Of a stretch of 64,000 nucleotides of DNA, positions 55,751-64,000 are shown piece after piece (position 1 is the stretch's first letter; the number at the start of each line of letters is the position of its first letter). This stretch comes from JAGIBJ01 sp047604965. Lineage in GTDB: Bacteria; Actinomycetota; Thermoleophilia; Solirubrobacterales; Solirubrobacteraceae. A program made the translations under genes and the position numbers. The notes below the pieces were generated by a model. It did not search any database and was not told the origin of the DNA. It was given only the letters and a program-made list of their open reading frames with translations. The stretch covers positions 29,969 through 93,968 of the forward strand of contig JASGGQ010000001.1 of the NCBI GenBank assembly GCA_047604965.1, written 5' to 3'.

Positions 55751-58606
55751 ATGACCAGCCCGTCGCCAACCACGCCCGACACGGAGAGCCGCAGCGGCAG
55801 CGCGATGCGCGTCGCACGCATGTTCACCGAACCGGGCGTGCATCCCTTCGACTCGGTCGAATGGGAAATCCGCGACGCGCGCATCGGCTTCGGCGGCAAC
55901 ATCTCCTTCGAGCAGACCGGCGTCGAATTCCCCGCCAGCTGGTCGCAAAACGCGACGAACATCGTCGCGCAAAAGTACTTCCGTGGTCAGCTGGGCAGCG
56001 ACGCGCGCGAACGCTCCGTCAAGCAAATGATCGGCCGCGTCGCCGGCACGATCGCCGGCTGGGGTCGCGACCGCGGCTACTTCGCCAGCGAAGCCGACGG
56101 CGACACCTTCGAAGCCGAACTGACGCACATCCTGCTCCACCAGGTCGCCGCCTTCAACTCGCCGGTTTGGTTCAACGTCGGCTTCGAAGACGAACCGCAA
56201 TGCTCGGCCTGCTTCATCCTCTCCGTCGAAGACACGATGGAATCGATCCTCGACTGGAACACCCGCGAAGGCCGCATCTTCCGTGGCGGCTCCGGCTCCG
56301 GCATCAACCTCTCCAACATCCGCGGCAGCAACGAACCGCTCAAAAAAGGCGGCACCGCCTCCGGCCCCGTCTCCTTCATGCGCGGCGCCGACTCCTGGGC
56401 CGGCACGATCAAATCCGGCGGCAAAACCCGCCGCGCCGCGAAAATGGTCGTGCTCGACATCGACCACCCGGACATCCGCGAATTCATCTGGTGCAAAGCC
56501 AAAGAAGAAGACAAAGCCCAAGCGCTCCGCGACGCCGGCTTTGACATGTCGATTGACGGCGACGGCTTCAAATCGATCCAATACCAAAACGCGAACAACT
56601 CTGTCCGCATCACCGACGACTTCATGCGAGCCGTCGAAAACGACGACGACTGGCACCTGATCGCACGCACCACCGGACAACCGGTCGGCAAACCGGTCAA
56701 AGCGCGCCAACTGCTCCGCGAAATCAGCGAAGCGGCGTGGCGCTGCGCCGACCCCGGCGTCCAATTCGACACGATCATCAACGACTGGCACACCTGCCCC
56801 AACAGCGGACGCATCAACGCATCCAACCCGTGCTCGGAATACATGCACGTCGACGACTCGGCCTGCAATCTCGCGTCGTTGAACCTCATGAAGTTCCGCC
56901 GACCTGACGGCACGCTCGACGTCAAAGCCTTCGAGCACACCGTCGACATCATCCTGCTCGCCCAGGAAATCATCGTCGGCCCGTCCAGCTACCCGACCCC
57001 CGAAATCGGCGCCAACGCTCGCGCATTCCGCCAACTCGGCCTCGGGTACGCCAACCTCGGCGCGTACCTCATGGCCAACGGCCTGCCCTACGACAGCGAC
57101 GAAGGCCGTGGCCTGGCCGCCGCGATCACCGCACTCATGACCGGCCGCGCGTACCGCCAATCGGCGCAACTGGCAGGCGCCGTCGGCCCCTACGAACGCT
57201 ACGAAGAAAACCGCGAACCGCACAACGCCGTGATGCGCAAGCACCGCGACGCCGCCTACGCGATCGACGACCACCAAGTCACCGACAAACCACTCCTCGC
57301 CGCCGCCCGCCAAAGCTGGGACGACGCCGTCCAGATCGGCGACAAATACGGCTACCGCAACGCTCAGGCAACCGTCCTCGCGCCGACCGGCACCATCTCC
57401 TTCCTGATGGACTGCGACACCACCGGCATCGAACCGGATTTCTCGCTCGTCAAATACAAAGAACTCGTCGGCGGCGGCTCGATGACGATCGTCAACCGCA
57501 CCGTCCCGCTCGCACTCCAAACGCTCGGCTACACGCCGCAAGAGATCGAACAGATCAAGGCGTACATCAACGAACACGGCACGATCGTCGGTGCTCCCGG
57601 CCTGAACGACATCCACCTCCCCGTCTTCGACGTTGCCGTCGGCACCCGCGCGATCACCGCAATGGGTCACGTCAAGATGATGGGCGCCACCCAGCCCTTC
57701 CTCTCCGGCGCGATCTCCAAAACGGTCAACATGCCGAACGACGCGACGATCGAAGACATCGAAGCGGCCTACACCGAAGCATGGCGCCTCGGCATCAAAG
57801 CACTCGCGATCTACCGCGACGGGTCAAAAACCGCCCAGGCGCTCCGCACCGACGCCCAAGACGAAACCGAGCCCGCCGCCGCGACCGGCCGCTTCACCCA
57901 AGACGACCTCGACGCCGCCGTGCAGGCCGCCGTCGACGCCGCGATGGCCCAACCACACCGCCGCCGCATGCCCCGCGAACGGCAATCGATCACCCACAAA
58001 TTCTCCGTCGGAGGGCACGAGGGCTACATCACCGCCGGCCTCTACGAAGACGGCACCGTCGGAGAAATCTTCCTCACCGACGTCGGCAAAGAAGGCTCCA
58101 CCATGCGCGGCATGATGAACGCCTTCGCGACCTCCATCTCCATCGCACTCCAATACGGCGTGCCACTCGAAACGCTCGTCGAAAAATTCGCGTACATGCG
58201 CTTCGAGCCCGAAGGCATCACCCAAAACCCCGAAATCCCGTTCGCGAAAAGCCTCCCCGACTACTTCATGCGCTGGCTCGCCAGCCGATTCCTCGACGCC
58301 GACCACCAAGAAGCACTCGGCCTGCGCACGCCCGCCGTCATCGCCAAAGACTCCGCCGCCAACGCCGCCCCCGAAAACCGCGGCGACACCAACGGCCCCG
58401 CCAACACCCCCAAACCCGGCACCGCAGGCGCCACCATCAACATCCGCCCAGCCGCCACCGCAATCACCGACACCCCGCCAGTCATCCCCGCCAAACTCGC
58501 CGGCGCCGACCTCGGCCCCGCGTGCAACCAATGCGGCGGCATCATGCAACGCACCGGCGCCTGCTACACCTGCCCGGCCTGCGGCAACAACACCGGCTGC
58601 GGCTGA
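55751..58606 (+). CDS. nrdJ: Adenosylcobalamin-dependent ribonucleotide reductase (class II)
   Basis: A 951-residue class II ribonucleotide reductase, making deoxyribonucleotides with a B12-derived radical and no need for oxygen. Core motifs are NSPVWFNVG and CSACFILSVEDTM with the first redox cysteine, GSGSGINLSNIRGSNEPL, the catalytic N-x-C-x-E triad in NPCSEYMHVDDSACNLASLNL, APTGTISFLMDCDTTGIEP and GAISKTVNMP. The C-terminal third contains KFSVGGHEGYITAGLYEDG and the closing cysteine-rich tail CNQC, then CYTCPACGNNTGCG, which delivers electrons from thioredoxin. The ATG at 55751 has a good GGAG site upstream. Monocistronic; a large hairpin overlaps its stop codon. Confidence 0.96.
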   Translation: MTSPSPTTPDTESRSGSAMRVARMFTEPGVHPFDSVEWEIRDARIGFGGNISFEQTGVEFPASWSQNATNIVAQKYFRGQLGSDARERSVKQMIGRVAGTIAGWGRDRGYFASEADGDTFEAELTHILLHQVAAFNSPVWFNVGFEDEPQCSACFILSVEDTMESILDWNTREGRIFRGGSGSGINLSNIRGSNEPLKKGGTASGPVSFMRGADSWAGTIKSGGKTRRAAKMVVLDIDHPDIREFIWCKAKEEDKAQALRDAGFDMSIDGDGFKSIQYQNANNSVRITDDFMRAVENDDDWHLIARTTGQPVGKPVKARQLLREISEAAWRCADPGVQFDTIINDWHTCPNSGRINASNPCSEYMHVDDSACNLASLNLMKFRRPDGTLDVKAFEHTVDIILLAQEIIVGPSSYPTPEIGANARAFRQLGLGYANLGAYLMANGLPYDSDEGRGLAAAITALMTGRAYRQSAQLAGAVGPYERYEENREPHNAVMRKHRDAAYAIDDHQVTDKPLLAAARQSWDDAVQIGDKYGYRNAQATVLAPTGTISFLMDCDTTGIEPDFSLVKYKELVGGGSMTIVNRTVPLALQTLGYTPQEIEQIKAYINEHGTIVGAPGLNDIHLPVFDVAVGTRAITAMGHVKMMGATQPFLSGAISKTVNMPNDATIEDIEAAYTEAWRLGIKALAIYRDGSKTAQALRTDAQDETEPAAATGRFTQDDLDAAVQAAVDAAMAQPHRRRMPRERQSITHKFSVGGHEGYITAGLYEDGTVGEIFLTDVGKEGSTMRGMMNAFATSISIALQYGVPLETLVEKFAYMRFEPEGITQNPEIPFAKSLPDYFMRWLASRFLDADHQEALGLRTPAVIAKDSAANAAPENRGDTNGPANTPKPGTAGATINIRPAATAITDTPPVIPAKLAGADLGPACNQCGGIMQRTGACYTCPACGNNTGCG

Positions 58607-58706
58607 CGGAGCGCTTTCGGCGATCTTCGCGCTCGCTGAATCCGAGCCGTGCTGCCGCACTTGCTCGGCTCCAGCGAGCGCGAATCTCATCCGAAATCGC
58701 TCCGTC
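58605..58706. terminator. Large imperfect inverted repeat overlapping the nrdJ stop, probable bidirectional terminator
   Basis: Nested perfect stems: GACGGAGCG/CGCTCCGTC (58605-58613, 58698-58706), TTTCGG/CCGAAA, TTCGCGCTCGCTG/CAGCGAGCGCGAA (58626-58638, 58672-58684), CCGAGC/GCTCGG and a terminal GTGC-TGCC-GCAC hairpin. The 102-base element begins inside the nrdJ stop codon and lies before the convergent ktrA gene (ends 58792). Confidence 0.75.
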
Positions 58707-58791
58707 AGACAACGGCGTTCTCGCTGACACCCGGGCTCGGAGCGAGACCGACCCAACCAGTCCCGCAAACTCCGAGCCCCCGGCGGGACAG

Positions 58792-59454
58792 CTAATCGAG
58801 CAGCGCGAAACGCTCAGCCTTGCGCGTCGGCCCAGTCACGATCACCTCGTCACCGGCCGCAAGCACCGTCTGCGCCGTCGCATACGTCCACCCCGACCCG
58901 GGCGTCCGCACCGCAACCACCGTCACGCCGTACCTCGCGCGCAACTGCGCCTGCTGCAACGAGACCCCGACGCTTTCCCCAGGCGGCTTCGTGCGAACCA
59001 GCGCAAAATCATCGCCAAACTGCACATAATCGAGCATCGCTCCACGCGCCAAATGCGCCACCCGGCAGCCCATCTCCGCCTCCGGAAACACCACATGCTG
59101 CACACCAAGCCGACGCAAAATCCTGCCGTGCGCATCGCTCGTCGCCTTCGCCCATACCTCCGCCTCAAACTGCACCAACAACGCGGCCGTCAACAAATTC
59201 GCCTCGATATCAACGCCGATACCGACCACCGCGCGATCGAACTCATGCACACCAAGCTGCCGCAGCGCCTCCTCCGACGTCGAATCGGCCTGCACCACCC
59301 GCGTCAACGACGACCCATGCTCCTGCACCAACGCCGGATCGCGATCGATTCCGAGCACCTCCACGCCAAGGCGCATCAACTCACACGCGACCGAACTCCC
59401 AAACCGCCCCAGCCCGATCACCGCAACCGAATCGGCCTCCGCCAACCGGCTCAT
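58792..59454 (-). CDS. ktrA: Potassium uptake regulatory subunit KtrA/TrkA
   Basis: A 220-residue RCK-type regulator of potassium transport. The RCK_N Rossmann domain begins VAVIGLGRFGSSVACELMRLG (residues about 10-30), with an acidic residue after the second strand in VLGIDRDPALVQEH, as in NAD/ATP-binding KtrA. The RCK_C domain (about 135-218) contains GESVGVSLQQAQLRARYGVTV and GDEVIVTGP. I chose the ATG at 59454, giving the usual KtrA length of about 220; an upstream in-frame start adds a Cys-rich leader. It lies just downstream of ktrB on the same strand (gap about 119 bases). RCK_C domains often bind c-di-AMP, but specific residues cannot be judged here. Confidence 0.92.
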   Translation of the reverse strand: MSRLAEADSVAVIGLGRFGSSVACELMRLGVEVLGIDRDPALVQEHGSSLTRVVQADSTSEEALRQLGVHEFDRAVVGIGVDIEANLLTAALLVQFEAEVWAKATSDAHGRILRRLGVQHVVFPEAEMGCRVAHLARGAMLDYVQFGDDFALVRTKPPGESVGVSLQQAQLRARYGVTVVAVRTPGSGWTYATAQTVLAAGDEVIVTGPTRKAERFALLD

Positions 59455-59573
59455 TGCCCGCGACTTCCGCTCCCTACTCACACCAACACCTCCCGCACAG
59501 CACGATCCTGCGGCACCACGCCGCAAAACGAGCCAACGACAACCACGTAGTCACGCACGCACCCACCAACCGC

Positions 59574-60914
59574 TCAGCCGATAATCGGCCGCTCCTCCGC
59601 ATACTCGTACCGCCGCTCCGTCCGCCGCAACGCGATCGCCGATGCCAACGTAATCGGACCAACCCGGCCCGCCAGCATCAACACCACCAGCAACACCTTC
59701 CCAGGATCCGACAACTCCGCCGTGATCCCCGTCGACAACCCCACCGTCGCAAAGGCCGACACCACCTCAAACGCCGACCGATCAAGCCCAAAGCCATCGG
59801 TCGCCATCAACACCATCGTCGCGCCAAGCACCACCACCGAACTCAGCGCAAACACCGTCATCGCCTGACGCAACGCCGACGCCGGCACCCGCTTGCCAAA
59901 CGCATGCACGCTCTCATGGCCGCGCACCTCCGACCACACCAACAGCGCCAACACCGCAAAGGTCGTCACCTTGATGCCGCCCCCAGTCCCTGCCGGCCCA
60001 GCACCGATCAACATCAATAGATCCATCCCCAGCCACGTCGTCGGACGCATCGCCTCCAAATCGACGACGTTGTACCCACCTGAGCGCGTCATCGTCGCCT
60101 GAAAAAACCCGTCGAGCACCCGGCCAGCCGGCCCCACCGCGCCGAGCGTCCCCCGGTTGCTCCACTCACCGGCCACCACGAACACCCCGCCGACGACCAA
60201 CAGCACCACGGTCGTCGCCAACACCAGCTTCGTATTGAGCGACCACCCGGCCGTCCGCCGGAACTCCCGCGCGACCTCCAACAACACCGGAAAGCCAAGC
60301 CCGCCAAGCACCGCCGCCACCGCCAACGGCAACAACACCCACGGATCACCGGCAAACGGCATCAGATTCCCGCGAAACAACGCGATCCCCGTATTCGTAA
60401 AGCCCGACACCGCATGAAACACGCCGAGCCACAACGCACGCGGCAACGGCACGCCATACCCGAGCCACCAACGCCCCGCCAGCACCACCGCGACCACGGC
60501 CTCGATCGCAACCGTGTAGCGGGCAACCGCACGCAAAATCCGGCGCAGATCACCAAGGTCCACCGTCTGCGTCTCCGCAGCAGCCAGCAGCCGCGCCCCG
60601 AAACTCAGCCGCCGCGCCACCAACACGCCCAACAGCGTCGCGAAGGTCATCACCCCGAGCGCCCCAAGCTGCATACATACCAACAACACCACATGGCCAA
60701 ACGCCGACCAATGCGTCGCCGGATCGAGCGTCGTCACGCCCGTCACGCAGAGCGTCGTCGCCGCATGCAGCAGCGCGTCCACGAACGGCGTCGGCTCGCC
60801 GTCAGCCGCCGCAGCCGGCAACATCAGCAACCCCGTCGCGACCGCAATCGACACCACGAACGCGAGCACCAACGCCCGGGCAGGATGAATCCAAAGACGC
60901 GGCACCAGGCACAT
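59574..60914 (-). CDS. ktrB: Potassium/sodium transporter subunit KtrB/TrkH
   Basis: A 446-residue membrane protein of the TrkH/KtrB family with four pore-loop repeats. The selectivity-filter glycines are visible in TTLCVTGVTTLD, HAVSGFTNTGIALF, TMTRSGGYNVVDLEAM and SAFATVGLSTGITAEL. The intramembrane loop after the third repeat has IGAGPAGTGGGIKVTTF, and the C-terminus carries MLAGRVGPITLASAIALRRTER. It forms the K+ channel subunit gated by KtrA. I chose the ATG at 60914, leaving a 95-base divergent gap to a TetR gene; the reading frame extends further upstream but with an unstructured Arg-rich leader. KtrAB is a typical osmotic potassium importer. Confidence 0.93.
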   Translation of the reverse strand: MCLVPRLWIHPARALVLAFVVSIAVATGLLMLPAAAADGEPTPFVDALLHAATTLCVTGVTTLDPATHWSAFGHVVLLVCMQLGALGVMTFATLLGVLVARRLSFGARLLAAAETQTVDLGDLRRILRAVARYTVAIEAVVAVVLAGRWWLGYGVPLPRALWLGVFHAVSGFTNTGIALFRGNLMPFAGDPWVLLPLAVAAVLGGLGFPVLLEVAREFRRTAGWSLNTKLVLATTVVLLVVGGVFVVAGEWSNRGTLGAVGPAGRVLDGFFQATMTRSGGYNVVDLEAMRPTTWLGMDLLMLIGAGPAGTGGGIKVTTFAVLALLVWSEVRGHESVHAFGKRVPASALRQAMTVFALSSVVVLGATMVLMATDGFGLDRSAFEVVSAFATVGLSTGITAELSDPGKVLLVVLMLAGRVGPITLASAIALRRTERRYEYAEERPIIG

Positions 60915-61009
60915 CTTCCCGATCACGCAGGACGACCGCAGCGGCGCCCACCCGGTCGCCGGTAACAACGATTGCCACGAATGCGCGCCAAACGCACTAC
61001 ATTGCAGCC

Positions 61010-61684
61010 ATGTCCTCCGATTCGGCTGTACCGCCGGCCGGCGCCGGGACGACCTCAGCCACCGACGCCGCAACCGAACTGCACCAACGCGACCGCATGC
61101 TGCTCGGCATGGCGCACACCATCGCGCAGCACGGCTACCGCGGCGCCACGATCACCGAAGTCGTGCGCTTCGCGCGCGTCTCCAAACGCACCTTCTACGA
61201 AGAGTTCGGCGATAAAGAATCCTGCTTCCTGGAGCTCTACGAACGCACCGCGCGCGAGCTGGAGCAACTGATCGTCGCCGCCGCCGCACGCAACGACCTC
61301 GACTGGCGCGAACAGATCCGCGCCGGCGCGCGCGCCTACTTCTCCTCACTCGCGGTCGAACCGATGCTCACCAAAGCATTCTTCATCGAAATCGCGACAC
61401 TCAGCGAACGCGCCACCCAAGCACGCCGCTCAATGCTCGACCACTTCTGCACGCTGCTCGGCGAGATCGTCGAAGAAGCCCGCCGCCGCAACCCCGACGT
61501 GCCGTCGCGCTCGCTGCCACCGATGCTCGCCGCCGCAGTCGTCGGCGGCATGACCGACGTGATGATCGGCGCGCTGGAACGCGATCAATACGTCGAATCG
61601 GTCGACGACCTCGTCGACACCGCGACCGACCTGCTCGCCAGCGTCATCACCGGGCAATTCCCGCCCGCCGCCGAAACGAACTAG
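61010..61684 (+). CDS. TetR-family transcriptional regulator
   Basis: A 224-residue TetR regulator. After a 25-residue leader the HTH lies at about residues 25-72: MLLGMAHTIAQHGYRGATIT, EVVRFARVSKRTFYEEFGDKESCF with the recognition helix VSKRTFYEEF. The C-terminal domain shows the family pattern ...YFSSLAVEPMLTKAFFIEIA... typical of TetR proteins with C-terminal domain type 13-like folds. It is divergent from ktrB (95-base gap) and convergent with the nickel permease gene, so ktrB is the nearest possible target, but no clear palindromic operator is seen in the gap. Ligand unknown. Confidence 0.9.
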   Translation: MSSDSAVPPAGAGTTSATDAATELHQRDRMLLGMAHTIAQHGYRGATITEVVRFARVSKRTFYEEFGDKESCFLELYERTARELEQLIVAAAARNDLDWREQIRAGARAYFSSLAVEPMLTKAFFIEIATLSERATQARRSMLDHFCTLLGEIVEEARRRNPDVPSRSLPPMLAAAVVGGMTDVMIGALERDQYVESVDDLVDTATDLLASVITGQFPPAAETN

Positions 61685-61689
61685 GGCTC

Positions 61690-61716
61690 CGCCGCTCAAT
61701 GTGCGGTCGAGCGGCG
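61690..61716. terminator. Hairpin between convergent tetR and nickel permease genes
   Basis: CGCCGCTC (61690-61697) and GAGCGGCG (61709-61716) form a perfect 8-bp stem with an 11-base loop, just after the tetR stop. It could terminate one or both transcripts. Confidence 0.45.
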
Positions 61717-61776
61717 TCTCGCTCGCACGCTGAACGCCCGCGCCTCGCTCCCACGCGCCGAAAAGCCGTTCGACCG

Positions 61777-62841
61777 CTACGCCACCCGCCGCTCAACCGC
61801 GCGCGCCCACAGCGCGGCAGCACCCCACGCAAGCAGGATCGCAACCAGCAGCGCGTAGCCAAGCAGGCTGATATCGACGCCGGCGATGGCGGCCAGCGGC
61901 CCACCGGTGATCTGGAACTGCTCGACGATCACGCCGAGCAGGCTGAGCGTGCCGATCGCAAGCGCAAACACGACCGACACGCCGGTCACCGCCGCGTTAT
62001 ACGCCACACGGCGCGCCGGATGCGTCAGCCCCCAACCGTACGCGCGCGTCGTCGCCGCACCGTTGAGCGTGTCGAGCAAGGTCATCCCGGCCGCGAACAG
62101 GATCGGCAGGCACAAAATCGCGGGCACCGGCAGGCCACTGGCCGCGCCGCCGCCGGCCAGCACCAGCAGCGCGATCTCGGTCGCCGTATCGAACCCCAGG
62201 CCGAACATGAAGCCCAGCGGATACATCTGCCACGGCCGCGTGATGCGATGCGCAAAGCGGCGCGTAAGCCGCGTGAGCGGGCCGGAGGCCGCAAGCTGAC
62301 GGTCAAGTTCGTCGGCTTCGATGTGGCCGCCGCGAACCTGCTCGGCAAGCCGGACGGTCTGGCCGACGACGCCAAGATTCACCAGGCCGACCGCCAGCAG
62401 AAACAGCCCGGCGACCGTCGGCCCCCAGATCGACGTGATCTGATGCAGGGTCGAGGCGTCATCGTCGACCGCCGCGCCGACGCCGCGCACCCCGCACGCG
62501 ACCAGCAGCGCCAGCACGAACACGACGGTCGAATGGCCGGCGGAGAAAAAGAAACCGGTGGCATGCGGACGCTCGCCATCGTGCAGCAGCTTGCGGGTCG
62601 TGTTGTCGATCGCGGCGATGTGGTCGGCATCAAAGGCGTGCCGCATCCCGAGCGTGTACGCAGTGATGCCGACGCTGAGTCCAAAAACCTCACCACTGGC
62701 CAAATGCAGGTCGGACGGCAGCACATACGCCAGCAGCAGGCCGAAGCCGGCGAGGTGCAGGAGCGCGACGCCGAGTAGCGCCGGCGCGAGCGGGTGGGCG
62801 AGCGCGGCGCGCCAGCGCGGCGTTGCGGTTGGCGTGGTCAT
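61777..62841 (-). CDS. NiCoT-family nickel/cobalt permease
   Basis: A 354-residue, eight-helix membrane permease of the HoxN/NiCoT family. The diagnostic helix-2 signature RHAFDADHIAAIDN is present (residues about 67-80), with LGFDTATEIALL in the later family motif and a FFFSAGHSTVVF segment, all used for high-affinity Ni2+ or Co2+ uptake. The stop codon of ureD overlaps its ATG (ATGA at 62838-62841), so it is co-translated with urease accessory genes and is probably a nickel importer for urease. The B12-dependent ribonucleotide reductase nearby also creates a need for cobalt, so cobalt cannot be excluded. Confidence 0.93.
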   Translation of the reverse strand: MTTPTATPRWRAALAHPLAPALLGVALLHLAGFGLLLAYVLPSDLHLASGEVFGLSVGITAYTLGMRHAFDADHIAAIDNTTRKLLHDGERPHATGFFFSAGHSTVVFVLALLVACGVRGVGAAVDDDASTLHQITSIWGPTVAGLFLLAVGLVNLGVVGQTVRLAEQVRGGHIEADELDRQLAASGPLTRLTRRFAHRITRPWQMYPLGFMFGLGFDTATEIALLVLAGGGAASGLPVPAILCLPILFAAGMTLLDTLNGAATTRAYGWGLTHPARRVAYNAAVTGVSVVFALAIGTLSLLGVIVEQFQITGGPLAAIAGVDISLLGYALLVAILLAWGAAALWARAVERRVA

Positions 62842-63641
62842 CGAGACACCATCTCCTGGGGATTATCGGGGGTTGCGCGTGAGCGGTGCGGTGGCAGTTG
62901 CGCCTGCGGCGGCGCCATCCCGGCGGTGCGCTCCAGGAGCCAGCGGCGCAACGCGACCGCCGAGCTTGAGGTCGCGCTTGCCAGCCGGCCGCCCGCTTCA
63001 AGGTCGAGCACCGCGCCACGCAGCTGCGGCGAAGCGACCTGCGCGCAATGCTCCGGCAATTGCGGTCCGGCGACGAGCACGCTCCCAACGGCGCGCGCGC
63101 CGCCCAGCAGCGAGCCGGCACGATGCGCCTGCGCGGGCGTGCCGTCGATCTGAAGCTGCTGATGCAGCAGCGGGGTGGCGCCGCGCGTGACGCGCAACTC
63201 GGCATCAAGCAGGCCGGGCGGTTCACCGGCGCGCCCCAAGATCACCTCTTCGCGCCACACGACCGTCGCCGACGGCGCAAGCTGCACGTCGCAGCGCAGC
63301 TGGTGCCGGCAGCCACGCACCGGCACCAGCTGCTCCGGCAGCCAGCGCAACGTCGCGCCATCGCCGATGCGCGCCCGGACGATCATCAGCGACGGGCTGG
63401 CATGCCCGCGCGCCGGCCACGCCATCGTCGCGGCGACCGTGCCGATCGTCAGCTGCGTCCCGTCGCCGACCACCAATTCGATCGTCACGACATCGCCATC
63501 GAGCGGTGCGGCGGCCGTCCCGATCAGGTGGACGCAGTCGCCGGTCACCTTCGCCCCGAGCGGGGCGGTGGTGGCAAGCTCCACGATCCGCGTGCGGCCG
63601 GCAGCATCGGCCTCGGTCCTGATCTGGACGCCGCCGTTCAT
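62838..63641 (-). CDS. ureD: Urease accessory protein UreD
   Basis: A 267-residue UreD (UreH) protein, which with UreF and UreG delivers nickel into apo-urease. Typical pieces are VELATTAPLGAKVTGD, a beta-helical repeat of GDGTQLTIGTVAATMAW, LRWLPEQLVPVRGCRHQLRC, and VVWREEVILGRAGEPPGLLDAEL. The alternating beta-strand character and the length match UreD. I chose the ATG at 63641, which overlaps the end of ureF by 4 bases (ATGA); frame-extending starts toward 63725 give an unrelated leader. It is coupled to the NiCoT permease downstream. The catalytic ureABC and ureG genes must lie beyond the window. Confidence 0.88.
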   Translation of the reverse strand: MNGGVQIRTEADAAGRTRIVELATTAPLGAKVTGDCVHLIGTAAAPLDGDVVTIELVVGDGTQLTIGTVAATMAWPARGHASPSLMIVRARIGDGATLRWLPEQLVPVRGCRHQLRCDVQLAPSATVVWREEVILGRAGEPPGLLDAELRVTRGATPLLHQQLQIDGTPAQAHRAGSLLGGARAVGSVLVAGPQLPEHCAQVASPQLRGAVLDLEAGGRLASATSSSAVALRRWLLERTAGMAPPQAQLPPHRSRATPDNPQEMVSR

Positions 63642-64000
63642 GAGGCAAACATCCTGATCTCGCGGGTGCGGTGCAGCTCGGCCCCGATCTCCAGCAGCGG
63701 CGCGGCGCCGCCGGGCAGCAGCCAAGCCGGCCCAGCAGCATCGTTGGCGGCAGCGGCGATCACCGGTTCGGCGTCGTCCATCACCTGCGCCACGACGCCG
63801 TGAACAGCGAACGGGTCAAGCCCCAGCAGCCGGACGGCGGCGGTCGCCGGCCCGCTCACCGCACTGTACGCGGCAAGGCGCGCCGCATCGATCGGGGCCA
63901 GCCCCAGCCGCGCGGCGGTCACGCCCTGCGCGAGCGCGAGATGCGGGCCGTGCGGCAACGCCGGGAGCCGCACCGGCGTCGCCGGCGGCCAGATCGCGCG
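63638..64000 (-). CDS. ureF: Urease accessory protein UreF, C-terminal part (runs off the window)
   Basis: The partial product (about 120 codons to the window edge) is the C-terminal half of UreF: LPHGPHLALAQGVTAARLGL, DAARLAAYSAVSGPATAAVRLLGLDP and the closing HRTREIRMFAS. Helical regions of this kind, with the alanine-rich YSAVSGPATAAVRLLG helix, match UreF, which interacts with UreD and UreG in nickel loading. The frame stays open to base 64000, and the upstream part (with start codon) is outside the window. The GTG at 63973 is probably internal, not a start. It overlaps ureD by 4 bases. Confidence 0.8.
   Translation of the reverse strand, partial: RAIWPPATPVRLPALPHGPHLALAQGVTAARLGLAPIDAARLAAYSAVSGPATAAVRLLGLDPFAVHGVVAQVMDDAEPVIAAAANDAAGPAWLLPGGAAPLLEIGAELHRTREIRMFAS

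Noticed and set aside
57781..59550. Large Arg/His-rich plus-strand frame over the nrdJ end and ktrA
   Set aside because: It overlaps the strongly supported nrdJ C-terminus in another frame and runs antisense to ktrA. The composition is that of a shadow frame.

Overview
This is a GC-rich (roughly 70%) bacterial chromosomal stretch with dense genes, frequent 4-base ATGA/GTGA overlaps and many GTG starts. The gene content suggests a free-living actinobacterium, most likely of the class Thermoleophilia (Solirubrobacterales-like). It includes an adenosylcobalamin-dependent ribonucleotide reductase, a ferredoxin/ferredoxin-NADP reductase fusion, an AurF-type diiron oxygenase, an SfnG/SfnB/SsuD sulfur cluster and KtrAB. 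The taxonomic placement is an inference. I see no insertion sequence, prophage, CRISPR array or rRNA; there is one tRNA.

Layout. 0.3-10.3 kb: a small winged-helix-like protein, a divergent TetR/MFS efflux pair with a clear operator, a secreted GHL15-type glycosyl hydrolase, a 5-oxoprolinase operon (pxpABC), a MerR-type regulator, a secreted protein and an L,D-transpeptidase. 10.4-18.2 kb: an organosulfur island. It has a flavin reductase fused to a degenerate GTP cyclohydrolase II domain, alkanesulfonate (SsuD) and dimethylsulfone (SfnG) monooxygenases and SfnB. Converging on these across a perfect 54-bp palindrome is a taurine/sulfonate ABC transporter (tauABC-like). 18.5-26.0 kb: a tetrapyrrole and cytochrome c maturation operon with a siroheme-synthase domain, a divergent MoaB-like protein, ccmABC, a ccmD-like gene, hemA, hemC and a cobA-hemD fusion.

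26.0-42.0 kb: the ferredoxin-reductase/AurF pair, a GGDEF protein, a SAM hydroxide adenosyltransferase, a biotin ligase, an unusual helicase with a large acidic insertion and a basic tail, a TlpA-like lipoprotein, a GalT-like enzyme, an AEC carrier, a nitroreductase, an orphan solute-binding lipoprotein, tRNA-Arg(CCT) and thymidylate kinase.

42.0-52.4 kb: one gene of 3464 codons. It encodes an almost continuous, cysteine-free coiled coil with 11-residue tandem repeats and is translationally coupled to tmk. This is the most striking object in the window and a candidate new cytoskeletal or scaffold protein. 52.5-64.0 kb: an O-antigen-ligase/TPR membrane protein, a small proline-rich membrane protein, nrdJ, a KtrA/KtrB potassium uptake pair, a TetR regulator, and a NiCoT nickel permease coupled to ureD and a ureF that runs off the window end (nickel import feeding urease maturation).
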